64,000 bases of DNA, from positions 186,001 to 250,000 of the forward strand of contig CAJOGN010000001.1 in the NCBI GenBank assembly GCA_905234245.1, read 5' to 3'. The DNA is from an uncultured Lachnospiraceae bacterium (lineage in GTDB: Bacteria; Bacillota; Clostridia; Lachnospirales; Lachnospiraceae). Position 1 is the first letter of the stretch; each line of letters starts with the position of its first letter. The notes beneath the pieces were generated by a model. That model searched no databases and was not told where the DNA came from. It saw nothing but the letters and a program-made list of their open reading frames with translations. Both the position numbers and the translations under genes were made by a program. Shown one piece after another: positions 40,167-51,100 of this stretch.

Positions 40167-42875
40167 ATGCCAGGTGCTGTAACAACAGATGAAAATATTC
40201 TTGTAACAAGAGACTATACAGATAACTTTTCAGTTAAGAAAACTGCAATTGAAAAACTTGGTCCAAAATATTTTGAAGATTTAGATGATACTGGACTAAA
40301 CGTAGGTGTCCTTGGTTTTACTCTTGAGCAGATTGCAAATATTACTGAGGACTCTTTTAATACAGCAGCAATTCTAGTGAATGAGGCTTTTCCAAATAAA
40401 GCTGTCATTCCGGAATCTATTTATTCTCATGCTGCAATATTCCAGCTTGATAATACTTTCACAACCTGTGGTGTTTGTAAATTCATCATGTTATTAGTAC
40501 AGGAAGAAGTTCTAAGATATGGTGAAAAAGTTGGAAATAAGATTAGATTCTATATTGATAAAAATACAGTCTTCTCTGTAGAAGACATTCCATTTACTTT
40601 TGATTATACTATCCAGATAGAAGCTATGCAGAAACAGATTACTGGTTCTGAAGCTGAGTATAACTATTCAGCTAAATATGTACTGGATGGTGTAAATGCA
40701 GTATCTAATGTAAATGATCCATATCTAAAAATAAGAAAATTCCCCAATGGATTATTAGCAGTAACCTTCTCAGCTCATCAGGTAGAAAGAACTGAGATTA
40801 TTGATACAATCACAAAGAATACTCGTGTAAACTATCCAGTCTTGACATATGATTTTTCTGATAGTCTTGCTGGATTTGATATCTATTATAAAGCTCCATC
40901 TGATAGTGATTGGGTGCAGTTACGTAAGAAAGTAAAATTCTCTCTACCAATTAAAGACCCATTCTGTTATTATCGGTTAAAAGATACCAATGTATTGGAA
41001 ATTACTTTTACTACTCGTGAAGGTTATTTCCAACCAGAATTTAACTCTGATATCAGAATTGTGTTATATACAACGATTGGTAAAGCCGGAGAATTTGAAA
41101 CTTATATCGGTAACCATGTAGAGATTATACCAAATTCTGAAACTTATGGTTACAATGATGAAATCACAATTTCTATAAAACCATCTAGTGACTGTACTGG
41201 TGCTAAAGAAAATTATTCTCTTGAAGCATTACAGGCTTTAACTGTTGAGGCATATTGCTCTGCAACAGAAATCTCCAATGAGAATGACCTCTCAACGTAT
41301 TTCTATAATCATAAATATAGATATGATAATGAGATTTATGTCATTAAAAGACGAGATGATATTACAGAGCGTCTATACTCAGCATTCCTACTGATTAAAA
41401 ATCAAGATTATATCTATCCAACCAATACTCTTAGTGTCAATCTCAAATATGATGACTTTGATACTGCAGAGGGTAAAATGTTGATTCTAAAGCCAGGTCA
41501 TCTGTTTGTTTATGATGGAGAAAGTCTTGATACTGCAAAGATTCTAACTAGAATAGATGAAGAGGGAAAGAAAGTTCCTCTTATGGCATATAACGCTGAA
41601 GACTTAGAGGAAGCAGAAGCAAATAACCAATTTGTTTATACAAATCCTTTCCTAATCTCCATCAACACATATCCAAATGTCGTTGGTCTATATAGCACTC
41701 TTATTAATCAGAATGCTATACTAGATTTCATTAGTGCAAATGATACTCTCTTTACCCAGTTCATTGCATCTAATGTAACAATGACGAGAAGTTTAACTAA
41801 GAAACAAGCATATCATATGTCTCTAACGATTGCTCCTTCTTCTTCTCTGGAAAAGTTTATAACCACATTTGGTGGATATGAAGAGAATATGGCTAGAGTC
41901 ATCGTAGGTCTCTGTAATTCTTCTAATGAAGAAGTTGGCTATATTGAACTATATCCAGAAGAATTAGATCCTGGAGATTCTTCCACAGTTAAATTTGGAA
42001 GAGACTTAGAGACAATTGATGATATTTCCAATATTGGTACAATTTCAATTACGAATGCTGTTAATATACAGACAGCTAGAGAATATGCTACTGTGCCAAT
42101 TAAGGATGCACAAATTAATGTATACATTCTTTTTGAGGATGGCATTACAAGAACGAATATCTTCAGTCCACATTTTGAAGGAATGGAGTTTTTCACGATT
42201 GCTAATGTATATAGTAATAGAAATGATAAGCTCAATTTCGTCATTCCTATGAATATGATGAGAAGTACAGTTATATTTACAAATATGGGAACTGAAACTC
42301 TTCCTGTTGTAAATTGTAATCTATCTCTACTTCCAATGATTAAGGCTGATTTAATACAGGATGAAGATAACTTTGCTGTATTCATTGATAGATTTGGTAG
42401 AAACTATGAGGCATTGGATGAAAGTCTTCCTCTGCTTAGAAATAATACCAATCTAGACGTTAAATTTTATAATACCTATGGAAGAAGCATCAACTATTAT
42501 ATCGGGGATGATAATGAACTAATTGATAGAGTCAATCTAACAATTAAATTCCAAATCTCTCTCTATGATGGTGTTGATGACATAGAAGTAACGAAAAATG
42601 TAAGAGACTTCATTAAGTCTTATATTGAACAAGTAAACTCTTCTGGCACAAATGACCTTTATATCTCTAACCTAATTCGTGCTATTGAAAATAAATTCCC
42701 TGAGATTCATCACCAGAAATTCTTGGGAATTAATGAATATAGTACAGATTATCAGACTATCATGGTAAAAGAGTCCGATTTAAATAATCTGACAAAAGAG
42801 GAACGTAGAAAATACGTCCCAGAGATTTTGGTTGTTGAACCAGAGAATGTCCAACTCACAATGGTTATTAACTAA
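40167..42875 (+). CDS. Baseplate wedge protein, gp6/baseplate-J-like, 902 aa
   Basis: ATG 40167 follows ATGGGAGGTGTCATATA. The N-terminus (KKTAIEKLGPKYFEDLDDTG...LEQIANITEDSFNTAAILVN) and the segment SIYSHAAIFQLDNTF match the start of large-phage gp6/baseplate-J-type wedge proteins. The C-terminal FQISLYDGVDDIEVTKNVRD-FIKSYIEQVNSSGTNDLYIS-NLIRAIENKFPEI has the usual helix/IS-LI-AI arrangement that closes such proteins. Between lie several beta-rich repeats. In contractile tails this protein forms the inner wedge ring that couples baseplate change to sheath contraction. Identification is by plan, moderately secure. Confidence 0.68.
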   Translation: MPGAVTTDENILVTRDYTDNFSVKKTAIEKLGPKYFEDLDDTGLNVGVLGFTLEQIANITEDSFNTAAILVNEAFPNKAVIPESIYSHAAIFQLDNTFTTCGVCKFIMLLVQEEVLRYGEKVGNKIRFYIDKNTVFSVEDIPFTFDYTIQIEAMQKQITGSEAEYNYSAKYVLDGVNAVSNVNDPYLKIRKFPNGLLAVTFSAHQVERTEIIDTITKNTRVNYPVLTYDFSDSLAGFDIYYKAPSDSDWVQLRKKVKFSLPIKDPFCYYRLKDTNVLEITFTTREGYFQPEFNSDIRIVLYTTIGKAGEFETYIGNHVEIIPNSETYGYNDEITISIKPSSDCTGAKENYSLEALQALTVEAYCSATEISNENDLSTYFYNHKYRYDNEIYVIKRRDDITERLYSAFLLIKNQDYIYPTNTLSVNLKYDDFDTAEGKMLILKPGHLFVYDGESLDTAKILTRIDEEGKKVPLMAYNAEDLEEAEANNQFVYTNPFLISINTYPNVVGLYSTLINQNAILDFISANDTLFTQFIASNVTMTRSLTKKQAYHMSLTIAPSSSLEKFITTFGGYEENMARVIVGLCNSSNEEVGYIELYPEELDPGDSSTVKFGRDLETIDDISNIGTISITNAVNIQTAREYATVPIKDAQINVYILFEDGITRTNIFSPHFEGMEFFTIANVYSNRNDKLNFVIPMNMMRSTVIFTNMGTETLPVVNCNLSLLPMIKADLIQDEDNFAVFIDRFGRNYEALDESLPLLRNNTNLDVKFYNTYGRSINYYIGDDNELIDRVNLTIKFQISLYDGVDDIEVTKNVRDFIKSYIEQVNSSGTNDLYISNLIRAIENKFPEIHHQKFLGINEYSTDYQTIMVKESDLNNLTKEERRKYVPEILVVEPENVQLTMVIN

Positions 42876-42876
42876 A

Positions 42877-42890
42877 AACAATTTATTAAG
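42877..42890 (+). promoter_or_regulatory. Late-type promoter AACA-ATTTAT-TAAG
   Basis: Exact class match immediately after the 40167 stop, 23 nt before the 42913 gene. Confidence 0.65.
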
Positions 42891-42912
42891 TTTAAGAAAG
42901 GAGCGGTGATTC

Positions 42913-43776
42913 ATGAATACTGAATTAGATCAGCGCGAGTCTAAGGTTCTTGATTTTATCAACGCTAAGAATAAAGAGCTGAGCGCTGTTAATAGTCAGA
43001 ATGCTTTAGATAATGATCCTGCACTTAAAATGAAGAAGCTAAATGATGAGTGCAAAAAAGGCACCTCCATCTGTATTGATACAATCCTAGGAAAGCTATA
43101 TAAAGATGCTCTTCCATTTGATGACCCCAAGAAGAATTGCAGTGATGATGAAATGCGTGACGAAATTCACGATTACATTGCAAGACGTACTGGTGGTAAA
43201 AATTCTGAATACTATGTCAGAGAAGGTATTAAGCGTACCAACTCTAAAACTCTAAAGGAACTGCTAAATGTCTCTGAAAGCATCTCCTCTAATTTCTATA
43301 GAGAAAAGGTAAAGGATCTTGGTTCTATCCGTGTTAAGGATTTAAACTTCAATCCTAATATTAGCACTGATGATATGAATAAGATCACTCGGAAATTAGA
43401 GCTAGATGAAATCTCTGATATTATCATGAATAATGTCCAGACAGCATTAAAGAATGAAACTGATAAAGCAAACAGAGAGACTGAGTATTATAACAACATC
43501 GAAAATCAGCTAGCTGATAATCCCGAGGTTCAAGATGATTCCTCTATGGAATCTGCTCTGGAGAAGATGCGTGTAATCGGTCGTCCCACTGTATATCAGC
43601 CATCTTTAATGGAAGCAATTCTTTTAGGTAAGACAAAAACCATGAAAGAATCCGCTGGTAATGATATTATTTATGAGGCAATTGAAGAATATACTAAACT
43701 ATCCATGTCTAAAGCACTCAAGCTTGAAAAGTTTGATTTAGCTTCTGTAAAGAAACTAGCAAATTCCTATCTATAA
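42913..43776 (+). CDS. Hypothetical virion-type protein, 287 aa
   Basis: ATG 42913 follows AAAGGAGCGGTGATTC. Almost entirely helical and charged (MNTELDQRESKVLDFINAKN; CKKGTSICIDTILGKLYKDA), with an Asn-rich centre and a C-terminal helix (YTKLSMSKALKLEKFDLASV). No membrane segment or catalytic motif. C/G-ending codons are mildly favoured. It has a consensus late promoter and stands alone with its terminator, compatible with an abundant structural or scaffold protein; not assignable further. Confidence 0.62.
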   Translation: MNTELDQRESKVLDFINAKNKELSAVNSQNALDNDPALKMKKLNDECKKGTSICIDTILGKLYKDALPFDDPKKNCSDDEMRDEIHDYIARRTGGKNSEYYVREGIKRTNSKTLKELLNVSESISSNFYREKVKDLGSIRVKDLNFNPNISTDDMNKITRKLELDEISDIIMNNVQTALKNETDKANRETEYYNNIENQLADNPEVQDDSSMESALEKMRVIGRPTVYQPSLMEAILLGKTKTMKESAGNDIIYEAIEEYTKLSMSKALKLEKFDLASVKKLANSYL

Positions 43777-43778
43777 AT

Positions 43779-43816
43779 TTTAAAGAGTATCTGGTTAATT
43801 CCGGATACTCTTTAAA
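43779..43816 (+). terminator. Intrinsic terminator
   Basis: TTAAAGAGTATCTGG paired with CCGGATACTCTTTAA. Confidence 0.75.
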
Positions 43817-43868
43817 CTGTAATTTATCATGTTACAATTATTTATTTAATAATTATGGGGTGATATAA

Positions 43869-44051
43869 ATGACTATGAATTGGAGTAACTCATCTACATA
43901 TAGCTATGGTGGCGGTCTTAGTGAGTTTCAACTTCTTAGTATAATGAAATTACTAAATACTGCAACGACTGATCAGTTACGTACAATCAAGAATGCCTGT
44001 GAAGCTAAAATTAAAACTCAAACAAGTCCTTACTCATACACTAATCTATGA
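43869..44051 (+). CDS. Small Ser/Tyr/Gly-rich protein, 60 aa
   Basis: ATG 43869 follows ATGGGGTGATATAA. The product (MTMNWSNSSTYSYGGGLSEF) has a disordered Ser/Tyr/Gly start and a helical core (FQLLSIMKLLNTATTDQLRT-IKNACEAKIK). A weak late-type motif (TACA-N6-TATT, 43833-43846) lies upstream and a strong terminator follows. No family recognised. Confidence 0.55.
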   Translation: MTMNWSNSSTYSYGGGLSEFQLLSIMKLLNTATTDQLRTIKNACEAKIKTQTSPYSYTNL

Positions 44052-44052
44052 T

Positions 44053-44095
44053 AATAAGGGTAGCTATTAATTTAGCTACCCTTATTTTATTTTTA
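44053..44095 (+). terminator. Intrinsic terminator
   Basis: AATAAGGGTAGCT paired with AGCTACCCTTATT then a T-run. Confidence 0.85.
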
Positions 44096-44097
44096 AC

Positions 44098-44164
44098 TGA
44101 TATATTATAACCTTGAATCTATATAATATTATCGTGTTGCAAACCAAATAGATAATATTATAAC
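44098..44164 (+). promoter_or_regulatory. Early-type promoter with leader inverted repeat
   Basis: TGATATATTATAA (44098-44110) is a perfect motif. About 15 nt later ATAATATTATC and GATAATATTAT pair around a 17-nt loop (about 44123-44163), ending just before the AGGAAAGGTGC ribosome site of the 44184 gene. It could be an operator or an mRNA hairpin. Confidence 0.6.
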
Positions 44165-44183
44165 TCAGGAAAGGTGCTGATCT

Positions 44184-44297
44184 ATGATTGTGAAAAAGAG
44201 TTTTGATCCAAATCGTTTTTGTATAGACGATATACTGGATTACGTCAAGCGAAAAAAGAAAAAGCAGAAAAAGAAATCCGGAAAGAGTAAAAAATAA
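44184..44297 (+). CDS. Basic 37-aa peptide
   Basis: Missed by the ORF track. ATG 44184 follows AGGAAAGGTGCTGATCT. Product MIVKKSFDPNRFCIDDILDY then VKRKKKKQKKKSGKSKK: a short acidic/hydrophobic head and a strongly basic tail. It precedes the 44380 gene by 82 nt, with a small hairpin TGTAAGG/CCTTACA between. Could bind nucleic acid; no homologue recognised. Confidence 0.55.
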   Translation: MIVKKSFDPNRFCIDDILDYVKRKKKKQKKKSGKSKK

Positions 44298-44379
44298 TAC
44301 CAGAAACTATAGTGTAAGGGTAAACATACCTTACAAGGCAAAAAATTAAATGTACAAAAGTACAATGGAGGTTATTACA

Positions 44380-44946
44380 ATGACAAATATTCTAACCGTA
44401 GACGAAGTTCTGAATGAAATGAAGGCGTCCCATAAGAAGGACGGAAAGTTTAACTACAATAGATTCAACCGGAAGAATTTTGAAAAGCTGCTGAAGGCAA
44501 TGCTCAACGACCCTAAATTCGAGACTGAGGTTGCCAAGACCAAGAAGGGTGAGCTTGACAGTGTTGAGAAGATTAAGGTCACCCAGGGATTCAGAAAGTT
44601 CTGCAAGAGAGTTCTGGAAAAGAGCGGCGTTGACAAGAACGAGTCCGAGAGAATTCTGACTAGTGAATTCACCTTTGACAATGTCGAGGGTCTGTATGAG
44701 TTCTTTGCTACTGCTATCTACCTCTATATCGAGCAGGGTAATAGATTTGATCTGATCCCCAAGAAGGATTTCAAGGGCTCCATTGCCATTAAGAATGTCG
44801 ACAAGAGCACTAAGGTTACTAGTGCACACAGTCCTCAGACCCGTGAGTATCTGGGTGACTTCGAAGTCACTAAGGGCGCTCATAAGGTGCTCGCAGTTAA
44901 GTCCTCTTGTCCTTCTTACCTGAAGTCTCGTAAGAAGGTTAAGTAA
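44380..44946 (+). CDS. Abundant-type basic protein, 188 aa
   Basis: ATG 44380 (MTNILTVDEVLNEMKASHKK) follows AATGGAGGTTATTACA; the ORF-track ATG 44350 is too far. The protein is Lys-rich with a helical core (RNFEKLLKAMLNDPKFETEV; FRKFCKRVLEKSGVDKNESE) and a basic C-terminus (LAVKSSCPSYLKSRKKVK). Codons are strongly biased to C/G-ending (AAG, GAC, CTG, TCC), the strongest bias in this region, suggesting very high expression. Charge and abundance would suit a histone-like or DNA-binding protein; no family identified. Confidence 0.65.
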   Translation: MTNILTVDEVLNEMKASHKKDGKFNYNRFNRKNFEKLLKAMLNDPKFETEVAKTKKGELDSVEKIKVTQGFRKFCKRVLEKSGVDKNESERILTSEFTFDNVEGLYEFFATAIYLYIEQGNRFDLIPKKDFKGSIAIKNVDKSTKVTSAHSPQTREYLGDFEVTKGAHKVLAVKSSCPSYLKSRKKVK

Positions 44947-44981
44947 ATATAACACCTCATCTACCTTTCACACCAATTTCA

Positions 44982-45058
44982 GTAATTATCCAGTAGAGTT
45001 TTTCTACTGGATAATTACCCCTAAATAAGATGCAGATTCTGTCTGCATCTTATTTTTT
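44982..45058 (+). terminator. Tandem hairpins and terminator
   Basis: GTAATTATCCAGTAGA/TCTACTGGATAATTAC (44982-45018), a perfect 16-bp stem, followed by AAATAAGATGCAGA/TCTGCATCTTATTT with T-run (45023-45058), isolating the 44380 unit from the tape-measure gene. Confidence 0.85.
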
Positions 45059-45077
45059 CCTATAAATTTCTATAAAA

Positions 45078-45091
45078 AACATATGTTTAAT
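45078..45091 (+). promoter_or_regulatory. Late-type promoter AACA-TATGTT-TAAT
   Basis: Exact class match 50 nt before the tape-measure start. Confidence 0.7.
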
Positions 45092-45140
45092 ACATTTATT
45101 ATTATTTTATCCCATATCCTTTAAGAAAGGAGAAGGATCT

Positions 45141-48100
45141 ATGCCTGATAATGATAAAAATAAAGTTAAAAAATCTACTTCTAATTTAAATTCTAAATGG
45201 CTGCAAAATACCATGAAGTCCTTAGGCGTTGCTAGTACAAAAGTCATTAGAGACTTAATGCCTGCAACATCAGAAACCGTAGGGACAGCTTCTAAGGTTA
45301 CAGCCAACACAATTAAAGATATCAGAAGTAGTCGGGCAAGCTTACGTAGAGTACAGAATGCATTTAATCAGACTCCTATTGCAAAAACTGCACAGGATTT
45401 CTTCAAGAATGCTATCGAGGACATGAAATCCGGTGATTTCTACAAAGACCGTACGAGCACTGGAGATGATAGTGATCTATCATTTGGTGATCTCGACAAC
45501 ATGTTCGGAGATACTAGCATTGAAGGCGATGTAAATGTAGAGAATAATACTCATATTGAAAGCTCTGCGGCTACAGATGCTGTATTGGCTTCTATCAATA
45601 AACAAGTAGAATTCAATGTAAAAGCAGCAAAAGCCCAAACAGACACAATGATGTCACTTGGGTCTTCAATGATACTAAAGCATAATGAATTTAGCGGTAA
45701 GCTATTATCCGAAATCAGTTCTATCGGTGCGAATGTTGCTGCATTGGTTGAGTATCAGAATACCAACATGACGAAACTCATCGATGCATCCATTGGTTTC
45801 TTTGAACAAATGGTACCAAAAGAAGACGTTAGCTCAACTGATAGTTCAAAAGTAAACGCTGATAATATCTTCGGTTCTAATGGCGGATTAGATTTCGAAA
45901 ATTACCTTCAGTATGTGAAGGGTAATATAGCAGATCTTAAGAATGGTAGTATGGCAGGATCAATGCTTTCGATGATACTCGAAAACAAAGATATGCTATT
46001 TACCAATCCTATGGGAATGGTTGCTGAAGGTCTGATAAAACAGGTAATACCTGCCGCAACTAAGACCGCTATGCAAAGACTGGATCAATCTGTGAAAGAT
46101 TTCATTCCAGTCATGCTTGAAAGACTCGGTAATCTTGGGGCTGGAGACAACAGTATGTTTGGCTCGTTCCTCAGGAGTGTCGGTGGCATATTTGGTATCA
46201 AGAGAAACAGGACCACCGAGTTTGACTTTAGTAAAATTAAGAAAGGACCTGTTCCTTATAATGGTATGGCAAACCATACCATTGTGGAAATCATTCCAAA
46301 ATATCTGAGAGAAAGTACGTCTTATCTGAAAGAAATTGCTACGTACTTTACTGGCAAGACTGAAGCTGAGATGAATCAAAATGCTCTTGGATTTGATTGG
46401 AGTAGTGGTCGATTTAAGACCATTGGTGATATGACTACTGAACTATATAACCAAATTGGTTCAGAGATTACAGGAGCATATCAGTCCAGTGATTTCCATA
46501 AGTATCTCATGTCCAGACGTGATTTACTCAATTCGGATGCAGATAAAGAGAATCTTGAATCAGCTCTTGGCGAACTAGAGCTAATAGCAGAACAACGCGG
46601 TACACTTAAAGTCGATGCTGAGAATTTCAATGCTGAAGTTGAAGATATGGTTGGTAATCTTCAATTGGCATCTGAAAATATCAAAGAATTCTTTAGAGCT
46701 GCGTTTGCAGATGCTAAGGAGAGAAGCGATGAAATGCTTGGTAATTTTATCGCTACTACTCAGAAAGCTAGTCGCCAAAGAAATGCTATGATAAAGAGCA
46801 TGAACGAAGGTGCAGCCGAGAATGGTCTGTACCAAGTGAATGCTGCTCTTACTAAAGATAATATTGATGAAAAAACTCTTGAAATCTATAGACAGAAACA
46901 TGGTTCTTCTGACGCTACTATATCTCCAGCAGGAGGTAGTGGTGGTGCAGGTGGCTCTGGTGGTGGAACTGGCAGTGGCGGACCTTCACCAAACCAAGGT
47001 GCGTTGCATGGAGCTCCACATCAGTCCAAAGCAGAACTAAAAGCCAAGTTTGCGGAACGTGCTGCTGATGATAGATCTTATGAACCTACTCCTAGTGGTG
47101 GGGGAATAAGAAATGAAATTGGCGATGCTGCGGCTAGACCAATGAATAGACTCTCCAGTGTATTGAATGCTATCATGGCAGGTAACTCTGACCAGGCATT
47201 CGATGAACTGATGAAGGGTGTCGGCAATATTTTCCGTAAAGCCGGAAATTATTTAACTACGAATTTCCTTGGACCAATTAAGAAAAGTCTTTTCGGTGAA
47301 AAGGATGACCAAGGATTCCTTCGTGGTGGTATTTTCGAAGGTGTTCAGAATAGATTGAAAGATGCTTCTTTTAGTCTAAGAAGAATTATTACAGGTAAAG
47401 GCTATGTAGATTCTACTGGTAAGGAATTTCCAGATGTTCCTGAAGAAGAAAAAGACAAGACTGTCGTAGGAAAACTGAGTAAGGCAGTAGATTTCTTCAA
47501 GAGCTCTATAAAAGAAAGATTATTTGGTGTTAAAAGTGAAGAAGGCGAAGAAGGTGAGGAGAAAGAGGGCATCGTCGGTAAATTCAGACGAGGCTTATCA
47601 TCTGTATCATCTTCTTTATTACGAGGCCTTACTGGATGGAAACATGCCCTATTCGGAAAATCTGATGATGAAAATGAGGATGAAGAAGAACAGGGCAAAG
47701 TAATTTATGCTAAATTAAAAGAAAAAGCAAAAGAAATTGCACCCGATGCCATTGCTGGTAGTATTGGTGGTGGTATCTTAGGTCTTATGGTCGGTGGTCC
47801 AATTGGTGGCGCTTTATTAGGTTTTGCAGGAGGAATCCTGAAGAGATCTGATAGATTCCAAAATTGGCTATTCGGTGAAAAAGATGAAGATGGTGAACGT
47901 ACCGGTGGATTTATTTCCAAGGGAGTACAAGATTACTTCAAAAAGAATGGTAAGTTCCTATCTGGTGGTGCAATTCTTGGTGGCCTCTCAGGTGCTATTA
48001 CTGGTGGCGGCTTATTAGGTACACTAGTCGGTGGACCACTTGCCGGTGCTATCATGGGTATCGGTTCTTCCATGCTACTTAAGTCTGATGCATTCCAGAA

Positions 48101-51100
48101 ATTCCTATTTGGTGATGCTGAGAATGGTCAGCTTGGTATTGTCTCTCATATTAAGAGATGGACTTCTAACATAGGTAGAAATAAGGAAACTGGAGACCCA
48201 GAAGCATCTAAAATGTTTGGAATGAGTGCTATCGGTGTTGGTACTGGTGGTATTCTAGGCATGCTAGTTGGTGGTCCAATCGTTGGTGCCATCGCTGGAC
48301 TAGGAGCTTCAATTCTAGCACAACGGAATAACTTCAAAGAGTGGTTATTCGGTAGTGTAGATAAAGAGACTGGTGCTAAAAAAGAGGGTGTTCTTGGTAA
48401 ATTCCGGAACATGCTCACTGTTACTGTACTCCATCCAATCAGAAATGGTCTTGCTGATATCGGTAGACGTACTAAAACTTGGGGTAAAGACATCCTAGGT
48501 AAAGCAGCTATTGTATTTGGTGATATCGGTGATGGTATTCGTAATACCGTTCATAAAATCACTGGTGCTTTTGGTACTGCTATCGGTGGAGTAGCAAAAT
48601 CCATTAAAGAGAATTTCTTAGATAATATTATTGAGGGCGCCAGAAAAGTCTTTGAACCCCTAACAAATATCGTCACGATGCTTGGTAAGGGTGTTGCTGG
48701 TGCTGCAAGAACTATTATCGGATTCCCTGTAAATCTTCTTTATAAACTAACAAGCCCAATTGCTAAAGCTGTCTCCAAGGGTATTGGTACAGTATTTAGT
48801 ATTGTGGGTAAAGCTGTTAGAATTGCTCTAGCACCTGTTGCTTTAATGATTAAGGGTGTTGGTGGAATTCTTAAGGTAGCAGGAAAAGTTGTTGCTGCGC
48901 CATTTAAACTAGTATCTGGTATATTCAATTTCTTCAATGAAAAAGTATCTGCTCTTGTTGTTCATGTTGGTGGATTCTTTAGTAAGCTAGGGGATGTGAT
49001 CTATAAGAAGATTGACGATGTCCTACTTAGACCTATTAGAGAATTTGGTCAGCATATAAAAGATGCTGGTAAAGCAATTGTCGAAAGAATTACTCGTCCA
49101 TTTAGATTGATGGGTAATTTCGTCAAGGGTATATTTAAAGGTATCGGGCATGAAATCTCTGAGAGTATTAAGCAATCTGTAAACCGGATGTTTAGTATTC
49201 TGAATCCTCTCAACTGGGTCAGAGCTTTAATGAAGGGTGGTAAATCCTTAATTGGATTACTTACCGGAAGAAAGCCTGGCGAGGATAACCAGCCCAAGAA
49301 AAAGAGTTGGCTGAGACAAATCTGGGATGATACTAAATATGGTTATCAGAAAGACTATTCTGGTGAGATGGTCTATGATGATGACGGTAATCCTATTAAT
49401 ACCACATTGTCTAGAAGCCAGCAGAGAAGAGCTCTTGAGAATAGAACTAGGATTGAGAAGAGAAAAGACAGAGAAAAGAAATTCGATGATCGTAACAGAT
49501 TAAAGAATGAAAAATTAATCTATAAGTACACTAAGGGTCAAAGGACAGAAGATACAGAAGAGAATAGAAAACTCGCTGAGATGATGTCCGGTAAAGTTGG
49601 AGGAATCCAATGGAAGTCTGTTGACCCAATTAAGAAGATTGAAGAATCTCAGTTAAGTGAGACACAAAGTCTTCACAAGACCGTTAAATTAATTGCTAAA
49701 TTCTTATCTGGTGGAAGAATCAAAACCGATGAAGAATTAAGCGAGACTGCCGAAAACATTGGCGCAAGTATGGCCAAAGTTGAAGGCAAAGCCAAAGATA
49801 TTAAGACTGCTGCTCAACGCTCTGGTACATTTGATTCTAAAGATAGAATCAAAATGGCTGAGAGAGATCTTAATAAAGCTATCAAAGATCTCAATAAGCG
49901 CCATCAAGATATGGTGCAAGAAGCATTTGAGACAAAGGGCTGGAAAGCTGCATGGGATTTACAAGTAAAGCTCAGTAAAGTAGAAAAAGAAGAGCGTAAA
50001 AAGTACGAAGCAGAATACAAAGCAAAGTACGATAGCGCTATGGATGTTGTCGCTGATGGGCAGACAACATGGAATAAAGCTACTGATAGAGTTATTAAAA
50101 AATACTGGGATACTGAGGGCATGAATGTCCTTGGTAGACTTAAGGGAAGAAGTCGTAAGGGTCTGATCAATAGTGTCAAGAGACTTGGTCTCATGCCTAA
50201 AGATTGGAATCCAGGTGAAGAATCTCAAGATGCTACTCCAGACGAAGCTCCTGCTGAAGGTTATGCTACTGGTACTTCTAATGCAAGACGTGGTTTCCAT
50301 ATTCTTGGTGAGAATGGTCCAGAAGCTGGCTTTGGCGGCGTTTTCGGTAAAGGTAAGATTTTTGCATTAAATGGGCCACAAGTTAAATTCTTAACTGGTG
50401 GTGAACAGATAATTCCTAACGATAGAATTGAGGCTCCCTCAATTGATAAAGCATCACTCCTTGGTGAATTCTCTGAAAGTACTGATGCTGAAATTTCTAG
50501 AGTTTCTGATACTAGAAAACTTAGTATCGGTGAAAGACTTATCAGAGGTCTAAATGATATTAAGGCTTCTTATAATGAAGCCAAAGAAATTTATGGTGAA
50601 AACACTGACGACAACGAAGACGACAGTGATATGACCAATGTAGAGAGACTGAAGAAAATGCTTAAGAATGGCATCTTTGGTGTTCTTGGCATGATTCCTG
50701 GATTCAATCTATTGATGAATGCAGCGATATTCGGTAAGACTCTCGTTGGTGCTACTGGAGAAGTAATTGGTGCCGGTGTTGATAAAGTAAAAGGTGTTGC
50801 TACTGGTGTAGCAAATAGAGTCAGTACTGCAAGAAAAATTATTTCTGGAACTATAACAGGTTTCAGGAATAGACAAGATGCTCGTGATGGAGTACAGTAC
50901 GACGATGAAGGTAATATAATTAGTACTCCCACAGAGGGTGAAGCTGCTTCTGCTGAGAATACTGATGCTAAACTTGCTCCTGTTACTGCGGGTGATAAAC
51001 TTCGTGCTACACTTAATGCAAGAAGAGAAGCAATGGGTACAGTCAGTAGCTCTGGTGCTATCATTCGTGATGACCAGATGTATGCTGATCAACAAGCTGC

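Noticed and set aside
44350-44379. Upstream ATG for the 44380 gene
   Set aside because: The AATGGAGG site lies inside this extension and points to ATG 44380.
46840-47040. Plus-strand ORF in another frame of the tape-measure gene
   Set aside because: Low-complexity reading of the Gly-rich linker; no start signal.
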